From contig JBBPUQ010000005.1 in NCBI GenBank assembly GCA_038501195.1, positions 4,650,001-4,714,000 of the forward strand: a stretch of DNA of 64,000 nucleotides. Direction: 5' to 3'. Under the pieces are notes generated by a model that made no database searches, was not told the origin of the DNA, and was given only the letters and a program-made list of their open reading frames with translations. Positions 28,961 to 40,946 of the stretch are shown here, piece by piece; the stretch's first letter is position 1; every line of letters starts with the position of its first letter. The translations under genes were made by a program, and so were the position numbers. The DNA is from Nemania diffusa (Eukaryota > Ascomycota > Sordariomycetes > Xylariales > Xylariaceae).

Positions 28961-29127
28961 GTGCTGCTTCGGCACAGTGACTTTAAAAGTGGAATAACGG
29001 GGCCGATCTAGATGAGTTTACACCCAATAAAACTATTATCCGAGCATTATTTATACTCTTATTGGGTATATGCATCCTTGGTATCAGCCCCACTATGCAA
29101 CTTTTAAGTCACTGTACCGAAACAACA
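28961..29127. mobile_element. MITE-like element with ~45 bp terminal inverted repeats
   Basis: The left end (GTGCTGCTTCGGCACAGTGA, continuing through CTTTAAAAGT to GGGGCCGAT) matches the reverse complement of the right end (GTGTTGTTTCGGTACAGTGA, through CTTAAAAGT to GGGGCTGAT). The two arms differ mainly by C/T changes and one missing T. Short CCAATAA motifs inside pair as well, so the whole 167 bp is nearly palindromic. There is no coding capacity. A clear target-site duplication is not visible; a TA dinucleotide precedes the inner CAGTGAC on the right arm but reads CA on the left. It lies between the coiled-coil gene and the MFS gene. Confidence 0.7.
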
Positions 29128-29574
29128 CATGAGGGTGCCGATATGCGTAGAGCTGCCACTCTTCCTTGGCAGCTGGAGGGGACTTTAATTGATAAGCAAG
29201 GACAGGACAAGAGATAGTAAGGCCTGCAGCCAGCTGTGGACAAGCGGCAGCTTGAGTACAGGGGGATGATTCCCTGAGTCGTTGTATTTTACTGTTTTAA
29301 AGTTCCTTTATCAAGTTTATATTTTATCTCCGACGTTATTCCCCTTTAAAAATACCACGAAGTGATACGCGCATGCATTAGATAAATGTTTAAACTATTT
29401 AGGCAACCAACTTGTTCTGTTTTACTTCTGCCTCCAAATTGTTGCTTATTAGTCTTTTATTTGGATGTGCGTTAAACTCAGACCAAAAAGTACACTCGGT
29501 ATTAAGAAATACAAGCTTAATTCGTGATTTGTCTCACTCCGTATAGAAAGGAAATACCCTACGCAAGGTCCAAT
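29128..29574. other. Upstream region of the MFS transporter gene
   Basis: No ORF or RNA gene recognised. A GC-rich patch with CAGCTG-type E-box-like sites lies at 29160-29260, followed by AT-rich DNA before the start codon. Confidence 0.4.
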
Positions 29575-31356
29575 ATGTCTACTACTTCAAACACAGGCGC
29601 CTTTGAGATCAGGCGGCAGGGGTCAGACCATGAGAAAAATGTTGAGTTGCTAGCTGTGAGGAATTACCTCGTAATCTCACATGAATGTTAATACATACCG
29701 ACTGACACAGGTTGCTAGACTTCAATAGAAGCGGCGCCAAATGTTGCCAACGCGAAGCGGACCTTCTCCTTGGCTTTTTGGAGAGCGAGTAGAGCAAGAT
29801 TGCGTTATGAGCCGCTCCCAATCACCAACATAAACGAGGGCATCGTGGGGTGGGACAGCCAGGAGGACGCCGCAATGCCCTTCAACTTCTCGCAACGCCA
29901 TAGGTGGATATGGGTCGGCCTGCTATCAGCCATAACTCTGCTGACCCCTTTTGCATCGTCAATACTCTCTCCGGCCATCACGGTGCTAGATCAGGAATTC
30001 CATAATGACAATGCGATCGTGGGGTCTATGACCGTCAGCATCTACCTCCTAGGCTACGTGGTCGGCCCGATCATAATTGCTCCGCTTTCGGAAATCTATG
30101 GGCGCAAGCCTGTCCTGACGGCTGCCAACGTGTTTTTCTGCGTTTGGCAGATTGGGTGCGCTTTGGCACCTAATATTGAAACGCTTATCATTTCTCGCTT
30201 TTTCAGCGGAGTTGGCGGCGCTGGTTGCTTGGTCAGTGCGTTCCGCTGGCCTTAATCTAGTTCGATAAGTTATAAGTTTCATTAACTTGTTGTACTTTAG
30301 ACGCTTGGTGGTGTTATAGTAGGGGACCTTTTCCGGCCTGACCAACGCGGATTAGGTATCGGTGTTTGGAACCTCGGGCCATTGCTTGGTATGTTTGTGA
30401 TCTCATATCCCGTCCACCCGGATACATGTTAATTATTCAAAGGCCCTACTATTGGACCCGTGCTCGGGGGTTTCATCACTGAGTTTCCGGGCTGGCGATA
30501 CGACTTCTGGATTGTTCTTGCTGCTTCTTCTGTTGTGACGATCCTAATTCAAGTTCTCACGAAGGAAACCAGCCACAAAGCTATCATATACCGAAAGACA
30601 ATTCTCCTTAGAAGAGAACTTGGGCACAGCAACCTAAGGAGTTGTTACGATGATTCTAACAACCAAAGTCCTAGCAGAGCTCTTTTAACAGGCTTGATCA
30701 GACCCTTGAAGATGCTAGTTCTTTCCCCTATCGTATTGCTACTCTCGCTATACATCGCTTTCGTATACGGAGTAGTTTATCTCTTATACACAACAATCCC
30801 TACCGTGTTTATGGAAACATACGGATTCAATGTTAACTTAACGGGGCTGGTATATCTCTCCCTTGGCCTCGGTAATATCCTGGGATGGATAGTCTGCACC
30901 GCCCTCTCGGATAGGGTAGTTATCAAACTCGCTCAGGCCAACGACGGCTGTTTCGAGCCCGAGATGCGTCTCACCATCAGTATATATTTCGGTGCACTAC
31001 TCCCCGTGACACTATTTTGGTACGGTTGGAGCGCAGCTAGCGCCGCCCATTGGTCATCCACATTAATATCCCTGATACCCTACGGATTCGGTATCATGGG
31101 GCTGTTCTTGCCTATCACCACTTACCTTGTCGACAGCTACCCGATGTATTCGGCATCAGCAATTGCCGCCAACATCATCCTCAGGAGCACAGTGGGAGCA
31201 CTACTCCCCTTAGCCGGGCCGCCATTGTATAACTCGTTGGGTCTCGGTTGGGGAAATTCGCTGCTAGGGTTCATCTGTATTGCTATGATCCCATTGCCTC
31301 TCATTTTCCAAAAGTTCGGGGCTCGGTTGAGGAAATCAGAGCGCTTGAACTTATAA
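29575..31356 (+). CDS. MFS drug/polyamine-type (DHA1) transporter
   Basis: Four exons, 29575-29655, 29719-30231, 30301-30388 and 30443-31356, give 531 aa, the usual size for a fungal 12-TM DHA1 transporter. The start ATG (M-S-T-T-S-N) precedes a 63-bp intron with a CTGAC branch point; a second in-frame donor at 29671 would add five residues. The other introns are 69 bp (donor GTCAGT) and 54 bp (donor GTATGT). The cytoplasmic N-terminus ends in G-W-D-S-Q-E-D-A-A-M-P-F-N-F, the place of the WDGPDDPENPxNW signature. The loop 2-3 motif P-L-S-E-I-Y-G-R-K-P and the G-x-x-x-G-P-x-x-G-P motif of TM5 (across the exon 3/4 junction) are present. It is predicted to export small molecules across the plasma membrane; the substrate is unknown. 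No biosynthetic core gene is adjacent. Confidence 0.9.
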
Positions 31357-32013
31357 GATTAGATAATCAACAAAAAGGGAAGAGAACGGACAACTCTTTA
31401 TGATTATTCGGACGAGGTGTTCTCCTATAAGTCATGTACTACTTATCGTGTACACAGTAATTAGATACAGCATGCAACCAATGGATTGCGTCAAACTAAT
31501 ACAAAAAGGTAGCCATATAAGACCAGAACGTTTTCAAATAGACTTTCAAAATATCAGTATATAGAGCTGAGACTAGGAGGCTAAGTTATAGTCAAGCACT
31601 TGATGGGGACCTTTAAATTGATCTGAAGAAATCGTTACAGACTAGTCATAGGTTAAATTATCAAGCAAGATATGAGGGCAAGTGACTCATAGTGACTCAG
31701 CCTCGCTAACTGGAGCATAGTCTGGGCATAGGACTGGTATTAGTGCGTAGAGAATTCGTTTATAACATTAATTACATATAATATCTAATAGCAACCTATA
31801 GAAGCGCAAGGCCAAATTATAAATAGCTTGTACTACCTGATTAACTATTCACTGCTGAAGAGTAAAGAACTTGTAAAGTCATTAACATATATTGTTATTA
31901 TTTTCTTGCTAAAATTTTGCTGGCACGACTATGGATAAAATAAATAGACCAAGAAAGGCAGTCAATCCTCTACTGCAAATGTCGGTTAGAAGAACTATCA
32001 ATATTAGTTATAT

Positions 32014-32238
32014 TTAATTACATTCAGTGGAATCAATGACGCAGTCACTGCAGCGACTATGGCTACAGCTTTTACATGTAAATTTAGTGAGTGAAGAGTA
32101 TGCAGAATCCTTGCAACACTTCCATCGCCTTTCCGCATCCTCAAGGGCGCTATCGAAGTGGTAGCCCGGGATGTATGGAGTGTAAAGGACAGCGAAGTCA
32201 GCTTGGAAAGCCATCTTAGGGATGTGAGTGAAACACAT
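32014..32238 (-). CDS. Small Cys-rich ORF (doubtful)
   Basis: An uninterrupted 74-codon frame whose C-terminal third carries K-C-C-K and then C-x2-C-x4-C-x2-C, a spacing seen in zinc ribbons and in small disulfide-rich proteins. There is no signal peptide and the N-terminal half is ordinary (with Y-T-P-Y-I-P-G-Y-H-F). An overlapping 84-codon frame on the same strand lacks the Cys pattern. Codon use cannot be judged at this length. It could be the exon of a larger gene, a gene remnant, or chance. Confidence 0.25.
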   Translation of the reverse strand: MCFTHIPKMAFQADFAVLYTPYIPGYHFDSALEDAERRWKCCKDSAYSSLTKFTCKSCSHSRCSDCVIDSTECN

Positions 32239-33457
32239 GCTAGTTGAATTATTTTCAAAGGTTTGTCTGTAAGCGGTGTCGCCCTGTGTTGTGTTGTATT
32301 ATGGAAAGTTGATTGCTGTTATAGGTGTGCGTGCTTGTGTACGAGAACTAACCAAGACTGTTGTTGACGTTTCCTAGTAGTTTATATACAACTCCAAAGC
32401 TCTCAACTTGAGTTTCCCAAGCCTCAAAGAATGGGATTGTTATCAAACTAATAAAAATTATAGTGCTCCTAAGTCAAAGAGCTATTGAAGGACACTGGTC
32501 TTTATTTACCGATGGTACAATTGATTGGTTAATTTTAAAGCTGTCAAAGAGTCTAGTGCCTACATAAAGAATAGAAGACTATAGATAGATCACACAGCAT
32601 GTATCAATAATTCAATCGAACATAATAATTATACAGTGACAATCCGTATATAGTGGTCAACCGAACCGACTTTCTAGGCCAACTCTACACCAGCACCCAC
32701 CGCAGCCGCAACTTTAGGAATACTACACTAACAGTAACTATAAAAGTTAATCAAATTTATTTCCTGACGAGCAGTATGATACGGGCGTTGATTAAGCTAC
32801 CTCTCAAAACCTTGTGACTGTGCCACTAGCTATGAAATTCCAGAACTTTTCATAAAGCGTGATTACTCGTAACTTAGACAGTTAACTTTCTTTTCTAGTC
32901 GGCTGGAGGCCGGTACTTAGGACTAGTGTACTAGCGATTATTTTCTCAGAAATTATGATACAACTTTCTAGAGATGCTGTTGTAAACTTCGTTAAGTCCC
33001 TAGTTTGCAGTACTTGGGATACTCTTTGTCCTACCCCTAAACCTCTCGCGACATACTATTGAGGAAAATATGCCGCTCTTTTTACTCAACAGGATTGACG
33101 TTATATCTTTCTCCTCGCCCTCATTACAGAGTGATGGAGAACATTAACATAACGAGCAGAAATTGCCGTCTTAATACCGGCTCGCCATCTCAGGCCTCAT
33201 GGACCAGGTCTAACGTATTTACAGCGAGCCACCAAGAACCCGACGACCGCGGATACGAGACGGATGCTAATGATAGCGGTGTGCGTGGGGCCTTGGGACG
33301 GAATAGAAAGGGGCTAAACAACACACGATGAGATCAAGCTGAGGAGACAGCAGGGTAATGAAAAGCGACGCAATAAGAGAGGGAGGCGAAGTATAAATGC
33401 TAAATAACCTACTATCGGCATTTCGTTAGCTAGTGCTGGAGGGTCTACTCCGGGTAT

Positions 33458-33475
33458 GAAGTCAAAAATGACTTC
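33458..33475. repeat. Perfect palindrome
   Basis: GAAGTCA, AAAA, TGACTTC. It resembles a dyad operator-like site, but lies about 1 kb beyond the Ppo stop codon and over 2 kb beyond the MFS stop codon, so no target gene is evident. Confidence 0.35.
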
Positions 33476-34492
33476 TTCTCCGATGGCTATTAGCTAGGGT
33501 ACAGAGGGATCGAAGAACAAGTAGGAACTAGTAGCAGATAGGTAACTGTAGTTATATCCTCCCTTTCCCAGCCATGTGACTTCAAACGTAGCATACTTGG
33601 TTTAAAGGCAAGGAATAGCTCTTCAAGAAAAAGGGAATAGAGGTAAACCGACTTTCTGGGGTTGGTACTGAGAGGCGGTGAGAAATCAAAGACTGTTTAC
33701 TAGATTTGGTAAAGTTACGATACGGTGAGGGTCGCTGAAGAGACTCCATATATGTATTTCCAGAACACTATATGACCCCTGTTTGCCGACAAACCCAAGA
33801 TGAGATATATCTAGGGTCAGAGTTTATCATATATCTTGCTCTTGTTCCTACTGTTAAGAGGTCTAAATGATTGATGTAGTTCGGGTCCATGTGGCGCTAC
33901 TACTATGTGTAGAGCAGGCACATACGCATGTGAGCACGCGTGGCTATGCAATAGATAATAAATTTACGCGCATTTTGTGATAGGCTAGAATTCTGAGCGG
34001 CTTTCCTGAAACGGAAATTCTAAGGATCATCGCCGGGGTTTGTCCATGAATGCTTTATCTCCACCTCAGCCAGGAGCAGCGCTGACTAGGAAGATATGTC
34101 TTTCTTTTGTGTAATTATTGAGTAGGTGTATTGGCTCGTGATACATTCAGCATGTCGCTTTGTGACCGACGGGGTGCCTATACTTCTACAACTGAGACTT
34201 AGTAAAATGAGCTTAGAGTGTACCAGAGATGATGCGGTAACGACAACTAATAGGGGGGGTTGTAACGGGTGTTCGCATTAAGTAAATAACTATTAGATGT
34301 CAATTGGCGATAATCCAACCCATAACGATTTCTCCCAAGTATAGATTTAATTTCAGTGAGCAAATATCCAATGGTATATCCCCATCCTCGGTCCCAATAG
34401 CCAATTCGATTTGAGTAGTGAAAACGATACAAAAAAACATTATAAAGGTAAGTTACATGGGGTAGTTAGCAGTCTCAGCTCTTAATTTAAGC

Positions 34493-37400
34493 TTAAAGAT
34501 CATAACAGATCTGCATTGTGCTTGGAAAAGGATAGTATGCTCCTCGGTCCTCCCTCATATACACGTCGTATCCGTCAGATCCGCGAACCTTCTTCAGGTC
34601 GCCTTGGGGTCCGGGGGCACGACGCAGGTTCTTAAGTCGAAAGATAGAGCGGAACATTTCAGTCAGCGCGACCTGAGAGGTATTGTACGCGAGGCAAGTC
34701 TGCGGGCCCAGCTCGTAAGTGACATAGGAGTCTAAGGGGCGGCGTGGGTTGACTTCCTCGGGATCTGGGTAGTTCTTCGCATCTTTGGCAGCAGCGGCCT
34801 ATAGCGCAATCTTGTTAGCGGGATATTGTACGATAAGGTGGTAAGACATGGGGGGTGGAACATACGAAGCTAACGAAGATACGATCGTTGGCCTTCACGG
34901 AGACCTCAGTGCCATCATCTTCAGGGATCACGTCATCGACCGCTGCCTCGCGGTATGCACCGAACGTGCCAGCGAGTCGGATACCCTCCATGCAGTAGCC
35001 AAGAAGCAAGGAGTCGCTCTCTTCTGAGGACGCCAAGTTAGCAATTCTATAGAGTTCCGGGATATGCTTGGCTCCATTGGGTGTCAAGTAGTAGTCGACG
35101 GATTGAGCAAACTAGATTCGAGTTAGCATCACGAGATGATTAAGCATGAATCAAAACCTACGACTCGAGAAATGTTGGGCACTGTAGCTCCCGCAGCTGG
35201 CAGAAGTTCATTCCATGCAATGTCACGGTTGCTCACACCTTGCTTCGACAACCCCTTAACCAAATCAGTGCCATACGCCGCTAGGTCACCCCTCTTGGGC
35301 TTCGAGGCAAACAGGCCGAAACCGTTGATAGACTTGACGTGGGCTTCGATAAGCTGACCTAGTTGGCCGGTGGTCGTTTTGGCTGCCTGTCGTAGAGGGA
35401 ATGACTTGACATGGTCGATGTCGTAGAAGAGGCATACGAAGATCAATGCCAAGACCGCGTAGAGCTCTTCTTCAGTATAGACACCCTTGGGGTTCTCTTT
35501 AGTCTTCAAAGGCAGGCCGAATGTGCGTGCGGCAAAGTGCACCGGCACGATGTGTCCCACGTCCTTAACGACGTCAAGGAAAGTGTTGCCGGCAAGCTTA
35601 TAAGATTTCCCTTGGACTAGCTTGTCCGTAGTTTCCGCAATGAAAGTCTTCAGATGACTAGTCCACTCGCCTCTGTACAATTGGTCATGCATGCAGTTCT
35701 GCTTGCCGACGTGGAAAGCAGAGTCACTAGAAGCTGCCGAGCTAGGATTGCTGGATTCCATTAACTCTGCAAGGCTCTTGTTCCAATTCACCTTGTACTT
35801 GTCTGGGTTCTTGAGTATATGCTTCGCACCACCACAAGTCGTGACAGTCACTGGCTTGTCTTGTGCGGACGGACGGTCGAAGTTAAAATCTTGTACTCGA
35901 CCGAGGTTTGTCAGGATCTTCTGGGTCTCGCCGGGAACTGCATCTCTCGTTAGTCTTGCCCGAGTCTTAGGCATATTTCCTACTTACCGCACATAGGGTA
36001 GTGCGCGTATGCTGAATTTCGCTTGAAGTGATTGGGGAACGCCCGCAAGAACAGCTTGTAGAACACACAGCCCTGGTTCACGTTGAGGTCGTATGCGACT
36101 TCGTTGAATCCCCAGGAGGTGAGTGACCTCGGGTTGTAATCAGTCGTATAGAATCGATCTCCACGGGTCAAGCAAACGGCATCAGAGAGAATGACGCGGG
36201 AAATGGTGTACGTTGGCTACATTGTATGTTTAGTAAAGTCTTTTCTAACCTTAATCGTGCCAATGGTAAATCACTTACTGCGATACCAACACCAGGCACC
36301 ATGGGGCTTTTAGCTTCCTCTGCCACCAGACCGGGATAAAGCTCAACAAAGTCGGGATGGCCGTAGAGATGCTGCAAAGAGCCAGCAATCTCGGGATCCG
36401 AGTTGATGTCCTCGAAGGACTCGTACGGCTTCAAGCCAAAGTGTTTTCTGAACTCGTTGAGACCAGCAACGTTCCATTTCCTGCCCTGTAGGATACCCAT
36501 TATTTCAACGGGCTTCAAGGCCTGAGGCACGTTGCGGCTGCCAAAGGCACCGGCCACATCCTCAATCGCATCTGAGATGCAGTTGACGAGGTCGTCGTCA
36601 GCGAACTTGCCGTCAGGGCCACGCTTGAAACCGCCAAACACTCGCTCGGCCGGGTCGTTGGGAATACCCTTCTCGAATTTGACGAAACCCATGGCCATGT
36701 CTTGAAGAGTGAGATTCAAAGGATCCTTATCCTCAAAGATCGTGCTATAGAAGTCTTTGATCCACTGGTCGTCCTTGGCGGAGATGCAAGAGTGCCATCT
36801 GTAAAAAAATGTTAGTTCCAAGATGTTTGGTCTTCACGGTTCAAGGCAACTCACCTATAGGCAAGGTTGAACTCGGCCGACACCATGCTACCAGTACCCC
36901 GCTCCGCTCCCGCGAAAGTCCCAGCATCTTTGCCCATCTCAGCACGAGGATCGAGTGTCCAGGTAGTGTTGCTTCGGTTCAGATTGACGATGTTCCTGAC
37001 GTAATCGACAAGCGTGATGTTGATGTATAGACCCGAAGTGATCAGGCGGGCCGTCTGGAAGAGGTCGTTGTCGTACTTCTTCCAGGCAGCGGCGGCTCTC
37101 TCCCCGTCAAGGCCAGGCGGGGGAGGAGTGAAGCGACCGCCTTCATTAATAGCGGCCAAGTTGGCTGCCACATAGTTGTGGAATCGATTGAACATGACCA
37201 GGATGACGCTTACTCCAGGGGGCTGTCCCAGAAGACGCTTGTCGGCGTATGTATCGGGCTTCATCAAGCCATCCTTGAACGTGCGCACCGTGTCCTGCAT
37301 TTCCTGGTTGCTACCATAAAGGGGAGACAAATCAAGGAACGATGAAGTCTTGTTCTTAGTGATGTCCCTCTGATCCGTCCAGAAGAGATCGTGGATAATG

Positions 37401-38166
37401 ATATCAGCCCAATACCACAACACTGACGAGACGTTGTTGGGGTGCGAGCGGTACTCGGTTCTCTTCATGATCGTCTCAAAGATAAGCTCAGGATCTGGTA
37501 GAGCTCCTACCGCTATACTGGGTCGGCACGTCCTTGCGTAAGTAGAGCCGGCAGCACCTAACGTGGGATTCATGGGATTGTTCCACGATCCATCGGCCTG
37601 TCGGTATTCATGCAGTTCGCCCACATAAAGTAGTGGGGGATGGTCGAGAGTATACCACAGCCCATTGATGAAGTTGTTAGTAAGCTCGGTCCGTAGTCGA
37701 GAGCCATGGGGCAAGCCTGCTACTAGCTGAATGGTATGTTCCATAATCATTGTCTTGTCATCGATAAGCTGCTCCCCCGTGAGCAAGCTCTTGACAATCG
37801 TTACGATTGTCTTTATATCTACTTCCTGTCAACATTCTATCCTATGCTCCTGAGCCAGCAAGTATTCATACCTTTCTTAGTCATTGCTTTCAAGTCTTGC
37901 TTCAGACCCGGACCCTTGGTAAGTGTGAAGGTTCCCTGGCCGGTCTGGGTTGGGTAAGGGCTGTCTGTTGCGTGAACCCATTGGGCAAGCTGCGAGAAGG
38001 CTTTCGCGATGCCTTCGCGATTTGCCCTAGGAGGCTTCTCGGGCTGTTCTTTGAATGAGGGCCCGACACCAAAGGTCACTTTTGACCCTTTGCTCACCGG
38101 CGACGAGCCGGTTGTGGCATTAGATCCACCATTGGTCTCGAATGAACCATTTGTTTTCTCAGCCAT
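34493..38166 (-). CDS. ppo: Psi-producing oxygenase: fatty-acid dioxygenase/P450 fusion
   Basis: Seven exons (38166-37872, 37818-36855, 36798-36279, 36216-35988, 35937-35162, 35111-34866, 34798-34493) give 1,111 aa, the normal Ppo length. All junctions use GT-AG; introns are 50-65 bp, most with clear CTAAC-type branch points. The N-terminal heme dioxygenase domain has the distal His in I-I-H-D-L-F (about His241) and the catalytic Tyr with the proximal His in Y-R-W-H (Tyr419, His422), split by intron 2. The C-terminal P450 domain keeps a Cys ligand in G-P-Q-T-C-L-A (about Cys1045). Such enzymes make a hydroperoxide from linoleate or oleate and, if the P450 half is active, isomerise it to a diol or epoxy alcohol; these oxylipins control sporulation and secondary metabolism. 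The heme-thiolate motif is atypical (Gln and Ala where His and Gly are usual), and the I-helix has P-N-I-S in place of the A-N-Q motif of 5,8-diol synthases. Product type cannot be set by reading. Intron 1's acceptor is the least certain. Confidence 0.93.
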
Positions 38167-40946
38167 GTTGATGAAGTTGGGGTATCAATGCAAAAAAGGA
38201 AAGCTCACGACAGTATTACAGAACGGCAGAAGATATTTCGAAGGGGAGAAAGACTCTAGAACCATGTCATGCAATCCAGTTATAAACGACTCCCTCGGCA
38301 GTCGATCAGCTACCAGCCGATTGGGAGGGATCGCTTGCTACTTTGCCAATCACGCTTCACCACAGCTGAAAGAGAGCACAGAGCTCCGCAGCACGTAAAT
38401 CAATAGCCCCTATCAAATTCTGTGGTGATGGGCTCCATTTGGCACAAGGTATGCCACCTGGGACCACACAGAGGGCACTAGTCGCAGAATTTTCGATATG
38501 TATCCAATCTAGTATAGATACGAGGAGTACATCCCTACGCAATAGTATGTACATCCCAAGCACTGGATCTACGAGACAGGCTCACAAGCACAACATCGCG
38601 AGCGGGGCAGTTTAGATGATGTCCGGGATGTTAGTGCATGTATCTATAATAGTATACTGCGTAGACGGTCGATCAAGTGGTACTTAGCATAGGCGCACAA
38701 GTAGGCATGTATTGCCTATCTATTCTGCATGTCCTACATATCGCATACGTAGATTGGGCTTCCGGCATGTTATCAGCAATCGGTGGCAGGGTGATATGCA
38801 AGATCTTTCGGAGTCCTCTCGAGGAACTTTTCGCGGTTATTGTCTCCCACTCAGTCGGGGCACGACTCATCGTGATGCTGTGTACCACACCATATCACCT
38901 CATACTACCCGGCCCTTTCGGAGGGACCGCGTGAGGAAACAATGGTGATCGCGTTGGAGTCTGTACTGTGTCTGTAAGGAGAACTATCCGCATTTCCATA
39001 TCTCCAACGTTTCTTTTTTCTTTTGGTGGCAGTAGCTCACCTCCTTGCATTCCAAAACCCAGCCACCTGGCTATCAAACACGGCATCTGCTTCCGGACTA
39101 GCTTCACGCCGAAAGACTATAGGCAGATCGAAAGTGGGCTGCTGAAAACACCCCCAATTTAATGATCCGGGCCACTCAGAGAGTTCGTGAATAAGCAGGC
39201 CCTAGGCGTCTAACCAGGTGTCCCCACGTATGCATGGAGGGTCGGTCTGTAAGAGGAAGAAATGAGGAGAAGGAAGGGTGTGCTACCGCGAGAGTGGTAA
39301 TCTCGATTAATTTCGAAGCCGGAGACCTTGCCTGATTGGTGTGCGTGGTGCTGGGGTCACATCCAATTGGGACGACTTCAACACACCAACCCACAAAAGA
39401 TGTGCCACTAGTACACAGCTGAGGTCCGGCCCGCAGATGACCGCGGCATACAGAACAGTTACGCGGAGTTATTGTCTGCGGGAGCTGCACTAGAGCCGAA
39501 CCGACGACGGGTTAAGGGCAAATGAAAGCCTCACACTCCATCATATCTGCAGTATGTACTTATATGTCATTACGTCTAGATATGCAGTAATGACACTGGC
39601 CTAAGCCTATCATACTAGGTGCTCATACACCAAACTTATACAATATATGTATCAAGCCGGAGATATTACCATATGTTCTTATGCTGAGTAGTTTGCATTG
39701 CAAGTAGGTAATTGGAGACACTGAGTAGTTCTGTGTGCAAGGGAGTGTAAGATTTCCGTTTGTGCCCACGCCCGTGGCTGTATCTCGGTATACTAAGTAT
39801 GCATCTAGTATACCAGCTTAAGACCTGGGCGTAGACATACATTATGAGTGAGACTACATTATAGACGCGTAAGAAGCTTGGCATTACTATCCGCAGAAAG
39901 GGAGGATGGGCATTCTGTTTCTGTTTCTAGTATATTTTCGCATCCCCTCATTCTCCTCATGCCCTGTCAAATAACTACCTACATCATACTGCGTACATAC
40001 ATACCTACAAGGGTCCGAGATGATGTCTCTATGTATGTATAGTACCATACAGTGCGTTACAATACGGTGGCATTGCAACCGCCATACGGAGTATGCTTAC
40101 TCTGTACATACATACAGAATACCCGTCGCATATCTACATCGTTTCGAGGTCGTAGCGTGTAGCTAGTTCAAGTATCATGCAGCCGTCCTCGAGGTGAAAG
40201 GCTAGAAGAACACTGGAATTATCAGACTATTGCTATACCTGCAGCGCCCTGGCGAATAAAACCCCTGGTTCGTTGATTCCCAAGTCGGCTCTGGAGCCGC
40301 TTGTTCACACTAGCAGCCGACGATCTTTGACCCAACCACGATCCTCATTTCCACGAGCAAGTGCGTACATGTACCGTATATCCACTCACTTATACCACGA
40401 ACGACAGGTACATGATTGTAAATATATATTACTTACTACGACGGGTGATCGATGTAGGTATCTAGATAGATCTAACGGTGCTCGCCATGCCTCCGATGAC
40501 ATACATCTCTGCAGTGCGCTTAGTGTATACGGGGTGAACCATGGCGGTATGTATGTAGCAGCCCTCTCATTGTCCGAGACAGGTGGTGAGCCTTAGTTTA
40601 GGACCTTGATGTAAGTAGGTAAAGTAATGAGTACGTAGACACATAAATGTAGACCCTACTCTCGATAAACCATGTACAGGAACTTGTGTCCACTACTTAG
40701 GTCTAGTCTAACTGATGTTGTAAACGCCCAGTGTGCGGCTTGCATGCGACCAATTTTCAGCGCAAGTTCTAAGTTCTCCATAGTTATTTGCCGAGTCGTA
40801 ACGATTAAGGACGCTCCAAGCAAGAGGCCACACGGTAGCCGACACACGCCTCCCACCCCCATCCTACCAACAGAAACAGCCGGAACGACAGGGCCGACGG
40901 TGGTCAGCAAGGTCAACGGGACCCATTGCCATTGTACTCGTAAATC
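38167..40946. other. 2.8 kb intergenic region, Ppo/DUF2235 shared upstream
   Basis: Divergent promoters for the Ppo gene (-) and the DUF2235 gene (+). Many short ORFs on both strands overlap each other and show no domain or codon pattern. Short GTAT/ATAC-type runs such as TACATACATACCTACA recur around 39990-40120. No RNA gene was recognised. Confidence 0.5.

Larger units (their letters stand above)
31357..34492. other. 3.1 kb without a convincing gene
   Basis: Stop-rich in all frames, with AT-richer patches near 31800-32000 and 32600-32760. It holds one Cys-rich small ORF (listed separately), a perfect 18-bp palindrome at 33458-33475 and the shared 3' side of the MFS and Ppo genes. No mobile element was recognised. 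Confidence 0.5.

Noticed and set aside
33059..33331. 90-codon plus-strand ORF
   Set aside because: No domain and no supporting splice or start context; the surrounding 3 kb is stop-rich.
29575..38166. MFS transporter plus Ppo as part of a secondary-metabolite cluster
   Set aside because: No polyketide synthase, NRPS, terpene cyclase or pathway regulator is present, and 3 kb of empty DNA separates the two.
38677..38948. Overlapping 70-85 codon ORFs on both strands
   Set aside because: Mutually overlapping in several frames with no recognisable product.
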